A stretch of 64,000 bases of DNA from an uncultured Pseudomonadota bacterium (lineage in GTDB: Bacteria > Pseudomonadota > Gammaproteobacteria > Steroidobacterales > Steroidobacteraceae), in assembly GCA_903879335.1 (NCBI GenBank), contig CAIRLC010000017.1:1-64000 (forward strand), read 5' to 3'. Position 1 is the first letter of the stretch. Each line of letters opens with the position of its first letter. Below are positions 55,037 through 64,000 of the stretch, one piece after another. The translations under genes were made by a program, and so were the position numbers. The notes under the pieces are model-generated. The model did not search any database. It had not been told where the DNA came from and was given only the letters and a program-made list of their open reading frames with translations.

Positions 55037-56500
55037 TCAGGGCGCTAGCTTGCGCTTTAGCAAGTCGTTCAACTGACCCGGATTGGCCTTACCCTGCGTA
55101 GCCTTCATCGCCTGACCAACGAAGAAACCAAACAGCCGATCCTTGCCTGAGCGATATTCCTCAAGCTGTTTCGGGTTAGCGGCCATGACGGCGTCAATAG
55201 CCGCTTCGATGGCGCCGGTATCCGTGATCTGTTTGAGGCCTTTCGCCTCAATGACCGCATCAGCCGTTGCGCCTTCGGCCCACATCGCCTCAAAGACTTC
55301 TTTGGCGATTTTTCCCGAAATCGTATCGTCTTGAATACGCGCCAAGAGGCCCGCAAGCCCGTCCGAACTGACGCGAGCAGTAGAGACCTCAGCATTGTCG
55401 CGATTGAGCGCGCCAGAGAAATCGCCCATGACCCAGTTGGCCGCAAGCTTCGCAGCTGGCGCACCGCCACTGGCCGCCACCACGGCCTCGTAATAGTCTG
55501 CCAGATCACGGCTAGAGCTCAGCACTAGCGCATCGTAGCGAGACAATCCGTAGGCCTCGCAGAATCGATCCGCTTTTTCATCCGGCAATTCAGGCAAGGT
55601 GGCCCGCACTGCTTCGATGAAACTCTCATCAAGCTCGACAGGCAACAAATCCGGATCCGGGAAGTAGCGATAATCGTTCGCCTCTTCCTTCGAGCGCATG
55701 GATCGCGTCTCGTCCTTCGCCGCGTCATATAGACGCGTCTCTTGAACGATCGTCCCACCACCTTCAAGCACGTCGATCTGGCGCGCTACTTCGTAGTTGA
55801 TGGCCTTTTCAACATAGCGGAACGAATTAACGTTCTTGATCTCGCAGCGAGTGCCGTACTTCTCGGCACCGAAACGACGCACCGAAACGTTAGCGTCACA
55901 ACGGAAGCTGCCTTCCTGCATATTGCCGTCGCAAATCTCAAGGTAGCGAACGAGCGTATGCACCTTCTTCAGGTAAGCAACGGCCTCCTTGGCGCCACGC
56001 AGATCGGGTTCGGAAACAATCTCAAGGAGCGGGGTGCCCGCACGATTAAGATCGATGCCGCTGGATGCGCCTAAGCCCTCATGGGTGGACTTACCGGCAT
56101 CTTCTTCCAGATGCGCGCGGGTGATGCCGATGGTCTTGATCGATCCATCATCCAGCAAGATGTCGAGCTTGCCCGTAGCCACGATCGGCAGTTCGTACTG
56201 ACTGATCTGGTAACCCTTCGGCAAATCGGGGTAGAAATAATTCTTACGGGCGAACACCGAGCGGCGTGCCACGGTGGAGCCAGTCGCGAGGCCAAATTTA
56301 ACCGCCATGCGGACAGCTTCGCGATTAAGTACCGGCAGGACCCCGGGATAGCCGAGATCAACAAGGTTGGCCTGACTGTTTGGCGCGGCTCCATAAGCCG
56401 TTGCCGAACCAGAGAAAATCTTCGAACGAGTGGCGAGCTGGGCGTGGATCTCCAGGCCGATCACGACCTCCCAGCCTGCGGGTGTGGACGGTTGACTCAT
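55037..56500 (-). CDS. gatB: Asp/Glu-tRNA amidotransferase subunit B
   Basis: A 487-residue Gat[50 protein letters not shown], and the Yqey-like tail domain at the C-terminus ([20 protein letters not shown]) are present. It phosphorylates and amidates misacylated Glu-tRNAGln or Asp-tRNAAsn with ammonia from GatA. It follows gatA by 10 nt. Confidence 0.97.
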   Translation of the reverse strand: MSQPSTPAGWEVVIGLEIHAQLATRSKIFSGSATAYGAAPNSQANLVDLGYPGVLPVLNREAVRMAVKFGLATGSTVARRSVFARKNYFYPDLPKGYQISQYELPIVATGKLDILLDDGSIKTIGITRAHLEEDAGKSTHEGLGASSGIDLNRAGTPLLEIVSEPDLRGAKEAVAYLKKVHTLVRYLEICDGNMQEGSFRCDANVSVRRFGAEKYGTRCEIKNVNSFRYVEKAINYEVARQIDVLEGGGTIVQETRLYDAAKDETRSMRSKEEANDYRYFPDPDLLPVELDESFIEAVRATLPELPDEKADRFCEAYGLSRYDALVLSSSRDLADYYEAVVAASGGAPAAKLAANWVMGDFSGALNRDNAEVSTARVSSDGLAGLLARIQDDTISGKIAKEVFEAMWAEGATADAVIEAKGLKQITDTGAIEAAIDAVMAANPKQLEEYRSGKDRLFGFFVGQAMKATQGKANPGQLNDLLKRKLAP

Positions 56501-56510
56501 GGCATTACCC

Positions 56511-57971
56511 TCAGACGTAGGCCGCCGGAATACGGCGGTGAAAGTCAGTCACGCCTTGATAAGCGTGCGCGGCGGACAGCAGTCGGCTCTCACCAAAGTG
56601 AGGGCCAATCAGCTGCACACCAACAGGCAGATGCCCATCGAAGCCGCAGGGGATCGACATTGCAGGCAAGCCGGCAAGGTTGGCGCCGATCGTATAAATG
56701 TCGTTCAAATACATCGTGATCGGATCGTCGACTTTTGCACCCAGATCGAAGGCTGGCGTTGGCGACGTCGGTCCGATCAGCAAGTCGACCTTCTCGAAGG
56801 CGGCCTTGAAATCTGCCGCGATCAGGTTACGAACCTTCTGTGCCTTCAGATAATAAGCGTCGTAGTAACCGGCCGAGAGCACGTAAGCACCGGTCATGAT
56901 GCGCCGTTTGACCTCAGAGCCGAAACCTTCGCCGCGAGATCTCTTATATAAGTCCATCAAATCTTTAGGATTTTCGCAGCGGTGCCCAAAGCGCACGCCG
57001 TCAAAACGGGAAAGATTGGATGAACACTCTGCCGGCGCAACGACGTAATACGTCGGCACTGACAGCGGCAAATTCGGGCAGCTGACCTCGACCAATTCAG
57101 CGCCGAGCGCCCGATACTGATCCAATACCGCATTCACCAAAGTTCCCGTCGCGCCGTCCATACCGCGCTCGAAGAACTCTTTGACGATACCGATGCGCAG
57201 ACCCTTAACCGGTGTATTTAATTCCGCCGCGTAATTCGGGACCGGGCGGTCCACGGAAGTGGAATCCCGCGGATCAAAACCAGCAATCGCGCTGAGGAAT
57301 AGAGCGCAGTCCTCAGCCGAGGGCGCCATGATGCCTGCCTGATCCAAGCTTGAGGCAAAGGCGATCATGCCGTAGCGAGAGACCCGCCCGTAGGTCGGCT
57401 TAATGCCTGAAATACCGACCAGCGCGGCCGGTTGGCGAATTGAACCGCCCGTATCAGTGCCCGTCGCCACCGGCGCTAAGCGTGCTGCCACGACGGCGGC
57501 GCTACCGCCCGAGGATCCGCCAGGAACCTTGGCGTGATCCCATGGGTTACGTACCGGACCATACCAGCTGGTTTCATTCGACGAGCCCATCGCGAACTCA
57601 TCCATGTTGGTCTTACCCAACATGACCGTGCCCGCAGCGCCGAGCCGTTCTACGACAGTCGCATCGTAGGGTGAGATGAAGTTGTCCAACATCCGCGAGC
57701 CGCAAGTTGTGCGGACCCCGTCGGCGCAAAAAATATCTTTGTGCGCGATCGGGATTCCGGTCAGCACACCGGCCGTGCCGGCAGCAATCGCCTGATCCGC
57801 CGCTCGAGCTTCACCGAGGGCGCGCTCAGCCGTGATGGTGATAAAGCCGTTCAGGGCCGGATTCGAGGAAGAAATCCGGTCCAAGAAGTGCTGGGTAAGC
57901 TCAGCCGAGGAATAGTCCTTGCGGGCGAGACCGGCCGACAAGTCGGCTACAGATAAGGTATGCAGGCTCAC
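56511..57971 (-). CDS. gatA: Asp/Glu-tRNA amidotransferase subunit A
   Basis: A 486-residue amidase. The Ser-cisSer-Lys triad lies in IPIAHKDIF (Lys), [16 protein letters not shown] (the two Ser) and [15 protein letters not shown]. It hydrolyses glutamine to supply ammonia. The start overlaps gatC (ATGA). Confidence 0.97.
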   Translation of the reverse strand: MSLHTLSVADLSAGLARKDYSSAELTQHFLDRISSSNPALNGFITITAERALGEARAADQAIAAGTAGVLTGIPIAHKDIFCADGVRTTCGSRMLDNFISPYDATVVERLGAAGTVMLGKTNMDEFAMGSSNETSWYGPVRNPWDHAKVPGGSSGGSAAVVAARLAPVATGTDTGGSIRQPAALVGISGIKPTYGRVSRYGMIAFASSLDQAGIMAPSAEDCALFLSAIAGFDPRDSTSVDRPVPNYAAELNTPVKGLRIGIVKEFFERGMDGATGTLVNAVLDQYRALGAELVEVSCPNLPLSVPTYYVVAPAECSSNLSRFDGVRFGHRCENPKDLMDLYKRSRGEGFGSEVKRRIMTGAYVLSAGYYDAYYLKAQKVRNLIAADFKAAFEKVDLLIGPTSPTPAFDLGAKVDDPITMYLNDIYTIGANLAGLPAMSIPCGFDGHLPVGVQLIGPHFGESRLLSAAHAYQGVTDFHRRIPAAYV

Positions 57972-58258
57972 TCGATCACCCGTGGGACTAGGTAAAGGGC
58001 GTCGCTGACGGCCGACGCATTAGCCTGATATTTCTCATGCTGGTCAGTTTCCGACACCTCATCGGCGCGTAACCGCTGCGATTCCCCGGCTAGGGGATGG
58101 GCCATCGGTTCGACGACGCCAGTGTCGGCAGCAGAAAGTTGCTCGACGAATGACAATATCTTCGACAGGCTGTCGACGTAGACCGAAAGCTCGGCCTCGG
58201 TGATGTCGAGACGCGCTAAATGCGCAATGCTCTCGACCTTAGGACGTGTAAGACTCAT
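57968..58258 (-). CDS. gatC: Asp/Glu-tRNA amidotransferase subunit C
   Basis: A 96-residue stabilising subunit. It starts with [17 protein letters not shown], has [10 protein letters not shown] and VEPMAHPL, and ends VPRVIE, all typical of GatC. First gene of gatCAB-hslO; divergent from mreB. Confidence 0.95.
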   Translation of the reverse strand: MSLTRPKVESIAHLARLDITEAELSVYVDSLSKILSFVEQLSAADTGVVEPMAHPLAGESQRLRADEVSETDQHEKYQANASAVSDALYLVPRVIE

Positions 58259-58308
58259 GTATGGGTACTAAAAGCAGTGAAAAAGCCTTAACAATCATAC
58301 ACGTTGCC

Positions 58309-58338
58309 TTGTGGAAAGTCCCATCTCTTTGATAGATT
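58309..58338 (+). promoter_or_regulatory. Candidate mreB promoter
   Basis: TTGTGG (58309-58314) and TAGATT (58333-58338) are spaced 18 bp and lie 80 bp before the mreB start, a moderate sigma-70 match in the divergent gatC/mreB gap. No other good pair was found. Confidence 0.35.
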
Positions 58339-58393
58339 AGGAGTATTCTCCGAGCCGCCATCGCCTACGGCGTGGCAGCTCAGTACCCCTTAG

Positions 58394-59458
<1,065 letters not shown>

Positions 59459-59483
59459 CGATCGACTAGGAGCGCCCGCTTTG

Positions 59484-60383
59484 GTGGCACTGAGAGATCG
59501 CGGTGCCCGATTTGCACCCACGCGAGTCGGGTCACTTGCGTGGCGCGCGATTGCGCTCATCGCTTTGTCGCTCGGAATCATGGTGTTGGACTCCCGGCAC
59601 GATGGTGCTGGACTTCTGCGCCGCTCCCTCGCTCAAGTTGTTGCACCGTTACACCGGATCGTTGAGGCTCCGTTCGCGTTACGCGACGCCATCAGCTCAT
59701 CACTCACTACGCGAGATGCCTTGCGTCTTCAGGTGACTACCCTCGAAGCGCAAAATCGGGAAAACGCGTTAACGTTGCAGCGACTGCATGCCATTGAACT
59801 CGAGAATGAACGGTTGCAGCGACTACTCGATGCATCGCCTCGAGAGGCCATTCGGACGCTCACCGCGCGCGTTTTACAAGTTGATCTTGATTCTGCGCGC
59901 CAAAGAGTGCTGATTGATCGAGGCTCAGTTGATCAGGTGACCAGTGCTCAACCGGTGATCGATGCGTATGGCGTCTACGGCCAGACAACACGGATCAACG
60001 CGTCCACCACCGAAGTCATTTTATTGTCGGACGCGAACCACGCCATCCCAGTCCAAATTGAACGGAATGGGCTGCGAACAATCGCGGCCGGTACCGGGGA
60101 CCCCAATCGCCTCGCCCTGCCCTATCTACCGCGGAATGCAGACGTCCAAGTCGGGGACAAATTGGTCACTTCAGGGCTTGGCGGCACATTCCCGGCGGAC
60201 ATTCCTGTCGCGACGGTCACGGAGGTTCGTCGTGACCCAAGTCAGCCCCTCGTCCAGGTTCGGGCAGCACCCAACGCCAAGTTGGATCGAGATCGTGAAG
60301 TGATGCTGGTTTGGTACAAGCCTCAAGTCATATCAACGCCTGCTGAAGCGACTCCTCATCCTGCTAAGGGCAAGTCCCCTTGA
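59484..60383 (+). CDS. mreC: Rod-shape protein MreC
   Basis: About 299 residues with one N-terminal transmembrane helix (WRAIALIALSLGIMVLDSRH), a coiled coil (LRLQVTTLEAQNRENALTLQRLHAIELENERLQRLL) and the beta-domain with QVDLDSARQRVLIDRG and ADVQVGDKLVTSGLGG. GTG 59484 or TTG 59481 are the realistic starts; AGGAG at 59468-59472 is 8 nt from the TTG and 11 from the GTG. The frame open from 59391 overlaps mreB. Confidence 0.92.
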   Translation: MALRDRGARFAPTRVGSLAWRAIALIALSLGIMVLDSRHDGAGLLRRSLAQVVAPLHRIVEAPFALRDAISSSLTTRDALRLQVTTLEAQNRENALTLQRLHAIELENERLQRLLDASPREAIRTLTARVLQVDLDSARQRVLIDRGSVDQVTSAQPVIDAYGVYGQTTRINASTTEVILLSDANHAIPVQIERNGLRTIAAGTGDPNRLALPYLPRNADVQVGDKLVTSGLGGTFPADIPVATVTEVRRDPSQPLVQVRAAPNAKLDRDREVMLVWYKPQVISTPAEATPHPAKGKSP

Positions 60384-60859
60384 ACGATCCTTACGCCACG
60401 CATCGATTGCATGCCTATATCAGTGCATTGATTGCACTGTTGTTGAGTGCAATTCCGTTGCCGCACGTTCTTGGCCTCTTGCGACCCGATCTATTATTGC
60501 TGGTTGTTATATGGTTTGCGCTGATGAGTCCTCGCAGTACCGGACTGCTGTACGCATTCAGTTGGGGATTGTTACTTGATGCCTTCTCCGGTGTATTGCT
60601 CGGTCAACATGCGTTGGGCTTTGTTGCAGTGAGTTTTTTCGTGCATCACTTTCATCTTCGAATGCGCATGTTCCCGCTCCCGCACCAAACATTTGTCGTC
60701 CTCATATTGCTTTGGCTGTATCAGTTCCTGATGTTTTGGATTGACGGCGTCAGTGGGCATCCACTCAATGAATGGTCTCGCTTGCTGGCGGGTGTGGGCG
60801 GCGCCTTGTGCTGGCCACTCTTGAGCGGCTTATTTAGCAGCCTCGTACGGCGCCACTGA
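60380..60859 (+). CDS. mreD: Rod-shape protein MreD
   Basis: A 159-residue membrane protein with about five helices. PLPHVLGLLRPDLLLLVVIWFALMSP and SWGLLLDAFSGVLLGQHALGF match MreD. It starts with TTG overlapping the mreC stop (TTGA), which implies coupled translation. Confidence 0.92.
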   Translation: MNDPYATHRLHAYISALIALLLSAIPLPHVLGLLRPDLLLLVVIWFALMSPRSTGLLYAFSWGLLLDAFSGVLLGQHALGFVAVSFFVHHFHLRMRMFPLPHQTFVVLILLWLYQFLMFWIDGVSGHPLNEWSRLLAGVGGALCWPLLSGLFSSLVRRH

Positions 60860-60863
60860 GGCC

Positions 60864-62795
60864 ATGTTCGGCAGCGCAAGGATCAAGGATCACCACGGCG
60901 AGCTGCGACTGTTCGGCCGCAGGATCATCTTTGCGGGTATCGCTGCCGCCATATTGCTGCTCACCGTCATCATTCGCCTTTTCTTTTTGCAGGTCATCCG
61001 GCACTCGTATTTCGCCGATCTGTCTCAAGGAAACCGCGTCCGTCTTGAGCCTTTGCCACCAGATCGCGGCCTGATCTACGACAGCCAAGGCACGGTTGTT
61101 GCTGAAAATACGCCGGCTTACCAACTCGAACTGATTCCCGAGCAAGTCCCAGACGTGCCAGGGACACTCACTCGCCTTGCCGACTTGCATCTACTCGACC
61201 ACGATACGATTCCGGGCCTCACGCGTTTAATCAAAACCGGTCGTCGCTTCCAAGCGGTACCGCTACGGCTTTCATTGTCCGAGAACGACATCGCCGTCTT
61301 TTCGGTTCGACAGCATGACTTTCCGGGTGTCGAAATTCGTACGCGCCTCGCGCGTTGGTATCCCTTCGGTGCTCAAGCCGTTCATGCCTTGGGATATGTC
61401 GCGACGATCTCCGAAGACGACCTCAAACACATTGATCGCGACCAGTATTCAGGCTCCGCGCTGATCGGCAAGATTGGTCTTGAGGCCACGTACGAGCGAG
61501 AATTGCATGGCCTATCGGGTTACCGTCAGGTACTCGTCAATGCACAAGGGCGTCGAGTCGATAAATTAGGCGGCACTCAGGTCCACCTTGAAACGCGCAA
61601 ACCCACCGCTGGTAATGACCTGTTTCTGGGCGTTGACATGCGGCTTCAACACATCGCAGAAGAAGGGCTTGCGGGCAAGCGTGGGGCAGTGGTCGCGATT
61701 GACCCCAGGACAGGCGACGTGCTGACGCTTGCCTCCGTCCCAACCTATGACCCCAACAAGTTCACTCGGGGCATCTCGAGCACAGAGTATGCGGCTCTCC
61801 GCGATGACATGGATCGCCCGCTTTTCAACCGAGCGCTTCGTGGGACATACCCGCCAGGTTCAACTGTCAAACCGATGATGGCTTTGGCCGGATTGGAATA
61901 CGGAGTCATCGACCCAAACGCCGTCCGCAATTGCACCGGCGGCTTCACCCTTCCCGGCTCCAGCCACGTCTATCACGATTGGAAGCCTGGCGGTCATGGG
62001 CCCGTCGATATGAAGCGGGCGATCGCGACATCGTGTGATATCTACTTCTACGGACTCGCGGAGGTGCTGGGCATCGACAAAGTACATGAGGCGATGACTG
62101 GACTCGGCTTCGGCCGCTTGAGCGGCATCGATGTGGGCGGCGAAAAGCCAGGAATCATGCCGTCCCCGGCCTGGAAAATGGCCACGTACAAACAACAATG
62201 GTACCCGGGCGAGACGGTCATTGTGGGTATCGGTCAAGGCTATCTGACGGCCACCCCGCTGCAACTCGCACATGCAGCGGCCATTGTCGCGGCACGAGGA
62301 CACAATTGGCGCCCTCGGCTCGTGACCGCGGTGCGTGACTCCACAATCCAAACCATCCGAAAACTACCGCCGATTGAGGAGTCGATGGTTCCGCTGCGGG
62401 ATCCGAGCCTTTGGGACACCGTCATTGAAGGAATGGAATTGGTGGCGCGTCCCGGGGGAACTGCGTCTTCGGCATTCGTCGGCGTGCCCTATCGCGTTGC
62501 GGCTAAGACGGGCACCGCCCAGGTGTTTAGTCTCGGCCAAAACCAGAAGTACAACGCCGCGGCATTGGCAGAGCGACTGCGTGATCACGCTCTTTTTATC
62601 GCCTTCGCGCCGGCCGAGGATCCTAAAATCGCGATCGCTGTACTGGTCGAAAACGGCGGTCATGGCGGCGCAGCTGCGGCTCCAATTGCGCGTCGCATCT
62701 TTGACGCCTACCTGTTGGGCAAATTTGATCAGGCGCCCAAACCCGTGGCGCCACCGGCTGGCGCCACGATGGAAGACCTGGACGAGGTACATTGA
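60864..62795 (+). CDS. mrdA: Penicillin-binding protein 2
   Basis: A 643-residue class B transpeptidase for elongation. One N-terminal helix (RRIIFAGIAAAILLLTVIIRLFFL), the pedestal with RGLIYDSQGTVVAENTPAYQLE, and the transpeptidase domain with YPPGSTVKPMMAL (active Ser), SCD and VAAKTGTAQ (KTG). It crosslinks glycan made by RodA. Confidence 0.97.
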   Translation: MFGSARIKDHHGELRLFGRRIIFAGIAAAILLLTVIIRLFFLQVIRHSYFADLSQGNRVRLEPLPPDRGLIYDSQGTVVAENTPAYQLELIPEQVPDVPGTLTRLADLHLLDHDTIPGLTRLIKTGRRFQAVPLRLSLSENDIAVFSVRQHDFPGVEIRTRLARWYPFGAQAVHALGYVATISEDDLKHIDRDQYSGSALIGKIGLEATYERELHGLSGYRQVLVNAQGRRVDKLGGTQVHLETRKPTAGNDLFLGVDMRLQHIAEEGLAGKRGAVVAIDPRTGDVLTLASVPTYDPNKFTRGISSTEYAALRDDMDRPLFNRALRGTYPPGSTVKPMMALAGLEYGVIDPNAVRNCTGGFTLPGSSHVYHDWKPGGHGPVDMKRAIATSCDIYFYGLAEVLGIDKVHEAMTGLGFGRLSGIDVGGEKPGIMPSPAWKMATYKQQWYPGETVIVGIGQGYLTATPLQLAHAAAIVAARGHNWRPRLVTAVRDSTIQTIRKLPPIEESMVPLRDPSLWDTVIEGMELVARPGGTASSAFVGVPYRVAAKTGTAQVFSLGQNQKYNAAALAERLRDHALFIAFAPAEDPKIAIAVLVENGGHGGAAAAPIARRIFDAYLLGKFDQAPKPVAPPAGATMEDLDEVH

Positions 62796-62797
62796 AC

Positions 62798-63934
62798 ATG
62801 GAAACCACCCAGGAGATTCCACAGGTCCGGCGTAAGCGGATGTCTGCGGACGCAAGCCTCGTCAGGCAATTGCATATGGATGGTCCGTTACTGTCGATCC
62901 TCGCGGCAGTGATCGCGTACGGTCTGTTTATTCTCTACAGCGCCACAGGTGAAAATTGGGGGCAATGGCTCAGCCAAGTGGTCCGCTTGGCGCTGGCGTT
63001 GGTGGCGATGATCGGTCTGGCGCAAATACCGCCAGGATGGCTCCGACGAGCGTCACCCATTCTGTACGGGATCGGACTCGTACTGTTGCTGCTTGTTGCC
63101 GTGCATGGAAGTGTCAGCAACGGAGCCCAACGCTGGCTTGATCTGAAGGTATTTAAATTCCAACCTTCAGAGATCATGAAGCTGGCCGTTCCAATGATGT
63201 GCGCTTGGTACCTTCATGCGCGCCCCTTACCTCCGTCTCTGCGAGACATAGGCATCGTGCTCGCTATTATCGTCGTGCCGGCAGCCTTGATCGCGAAGCA
63301 GCCTGATCTGGGTACTGCACTATTGGTCGCCTCATCGGGCATCCTAGTTTTATTTCTCGCAGGACTCTCTAACGCAGTCATTTCCATTGGCATTGCGGCC
63401 TTCGCTGCGGTCATTCCGATCGCATGGCATTTCATGCACGATTATCAGAAGCAACGCGTCATGATGTTTCTGGACCCTTCACAAGATCCTCTGGGTGCTG
63501 GATATCACAGCATCCAGTCACAAATCGCTATCGGCTCGGGTGGCCTTTTTGGCAAAGGATGGATGCATGGCAGCCAAGCGCAACTGGAATTCTTACCCGA
63601 ACGTTCAACAGATTTTATATTTGCGGTAGTCGGGGAAGAGCTTGGCTTATTAGGCCAATTGCTGCTGATCATCCTGTACTTGGCCGTGATCGGACGTTCA
63701 CTATTCCTCTCATCAGCCGCCCAAACCACCTATGCGCGTTTGGTCTGCGGTGGTTTTGCACTCACGTTCTTTGTCTACGCATTCGTCAACACCGGCATGG
63801 TGAGCGGTATCCTACCGGTCGTCGGCGTCCCCTTACCGCTGATCAGCTACGGCGGCACAGCCATGGTGACGCTACTGGCTAGTTTCGGCATCCTGATGTC
63901 CTTGAACGGTCATCGTCGCTTGGTGGGTAGTTAA
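62798..63934 (+). CDS. rodA: Rod-shape SEDS glycosyltransferase RodA
   Basis: A 378-residue polytopic (about 10 helices) SEDS polymerase. LFILYSATG, GAQRWLDLKVFKFQPSEIMKLA, LIAKQPDLGTALLV, PERSTDFIFAVVGEELGLLG and GVPLPLISYGGTAM are all diagnostic. ATG 62798 with GAGG upstream is preferred over TTG 62792. It ends TAATG into the next gene. Confidence 0.97.
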   Translation: METTQEIPQVRRKRMSADASLVRQLHMDGPLLSILAAVIAYGLFILYSATGENWGQWLSQVVRLALALVAMIGLAQIPPGWLRRASPILYGIGLVLLLLVAVHGSVSNGAQRWLDLKVFKFQPSEIMKLAVPMMCAWYLHARPLPPSLRDIGIVLAIIVVPAALIAKQPDLGTALLVASSGILVLFLAGLSNAVISIGIAAFAAVIPIAWHFMHDYQKQRVMMFLDPSQDPLGAGYHSIQSQIAIGSGGLFGKGWMHGSQAQLEFLPERSTDFIFAVVGEELGLLGQLLLIILYLAVIGRSLFLSSAAQTTYARLVCGGFALTFFVYAFVNTGMVSGILPVVGVPLPLISYGGTAMVTLLASFGILMSLNGHRRLVGS

Positions 63935-64000
63935 TGTCACGGGTCCTCTGGATGATTCTTGCGACCGTACTCTCATTGTCCGGATCACTGACTGCCTACG
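63934..64000 (+). CDS. 5' end of a gene cut by the window (exported protein)
   Basis: ATG at 63934 overlaps the rodA stop (TAATG). The 22 visible codons (SRVLWMILATVLSLSGSLTAY) read like a Sec signal peptide. By position after rodA a lytic transglycosylase (mltB) or rlpA gene is the usual occupant, but nothing in the visible part decides it. Confidence 0.55.
   Translation, partial: MSRVLWMILATVLSLSGSLTAY

Overview
The window is a gammaproteobacterial chromosome segment, about 57-60% G+C by eye. The evidence for this is the housekeeping gene order: a TPR protein gene, lolB, ispE, tRNA-Gln, prs, rplY, pth and ychF on one strand, divergent from hemA-prfA-prmC-ppiB-mtgA, followed by gatCAB-hslO and mreBCD-mrdA-rodA. 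A two-domain RlmKL methyltransferase and a DUF6763-type protein point the same way. The genus cannot be fixed from the sequence; the layout resembles Xanthomonadales, Nevskiales or Steroidobacterales relatives (inference).

The left edge (1-1360) is a contig end. Bases 11-80 are an Illumina P5/TruSeq adapter with an 8-base index, so they are not biological. They are followed by a truncated IS3-family transposase joined to a truncated TIGR02391-like gene. From 1527 to 3178 lie msrA, a small conserved ORF and a PAP2 phosphatase.

From 12570 down to 3299 (minus strand) runs a tight nine-gene polyamine operon: puuD-puuA-potF-potG-potH-potI, then a polyphosphate-glucokinase-like gene, a methionine aminotransferase and a Cys/Met-metabolism PLP enzyme. 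Upstream of it are rlmKL and a DnaQ/GIY-YIG fusion. From 16.7 to 27.1 kb are a porin, a universal stress protein, a Ser/Thr dehydratase, a GABA-type permease with an aldehyde dehydrogenase, GNAT and GST genes, a fatty acid desaturase and fdhD with a DUF7009-like partner.

The most unusual system is the two-gene transporter at 27403-30782. One protein holds two substrate-binding-protein units in the lobe order C-N-C-N, fused to a permease. Its partner ATPase carries a C-terminal extension resembling a degenerate RsbW/GHKL-type ATPase domain.

Between 30900 and 40612 lies an integrated element of about 9.7 kb, bounded by an imperfect 19-bp direct repeat (18/19) of the 3' end of tRNA-Met. It carries a decayed tyrosine integrase, a Fic protein with three operator-like palindromes exactly 31 bp apart, a small lipoprotein, an M20 peptidase, a PQQ/cytochrome c dehydrogenase with a serine hydrolase, and a truncated desaturase.

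The right third (40763-64000) is core chromosome: an Ig-like lipoprotein, translation and tRNA genes, cell-wall synthesis and shape genes, ending in the first codons of a gene after rodA.
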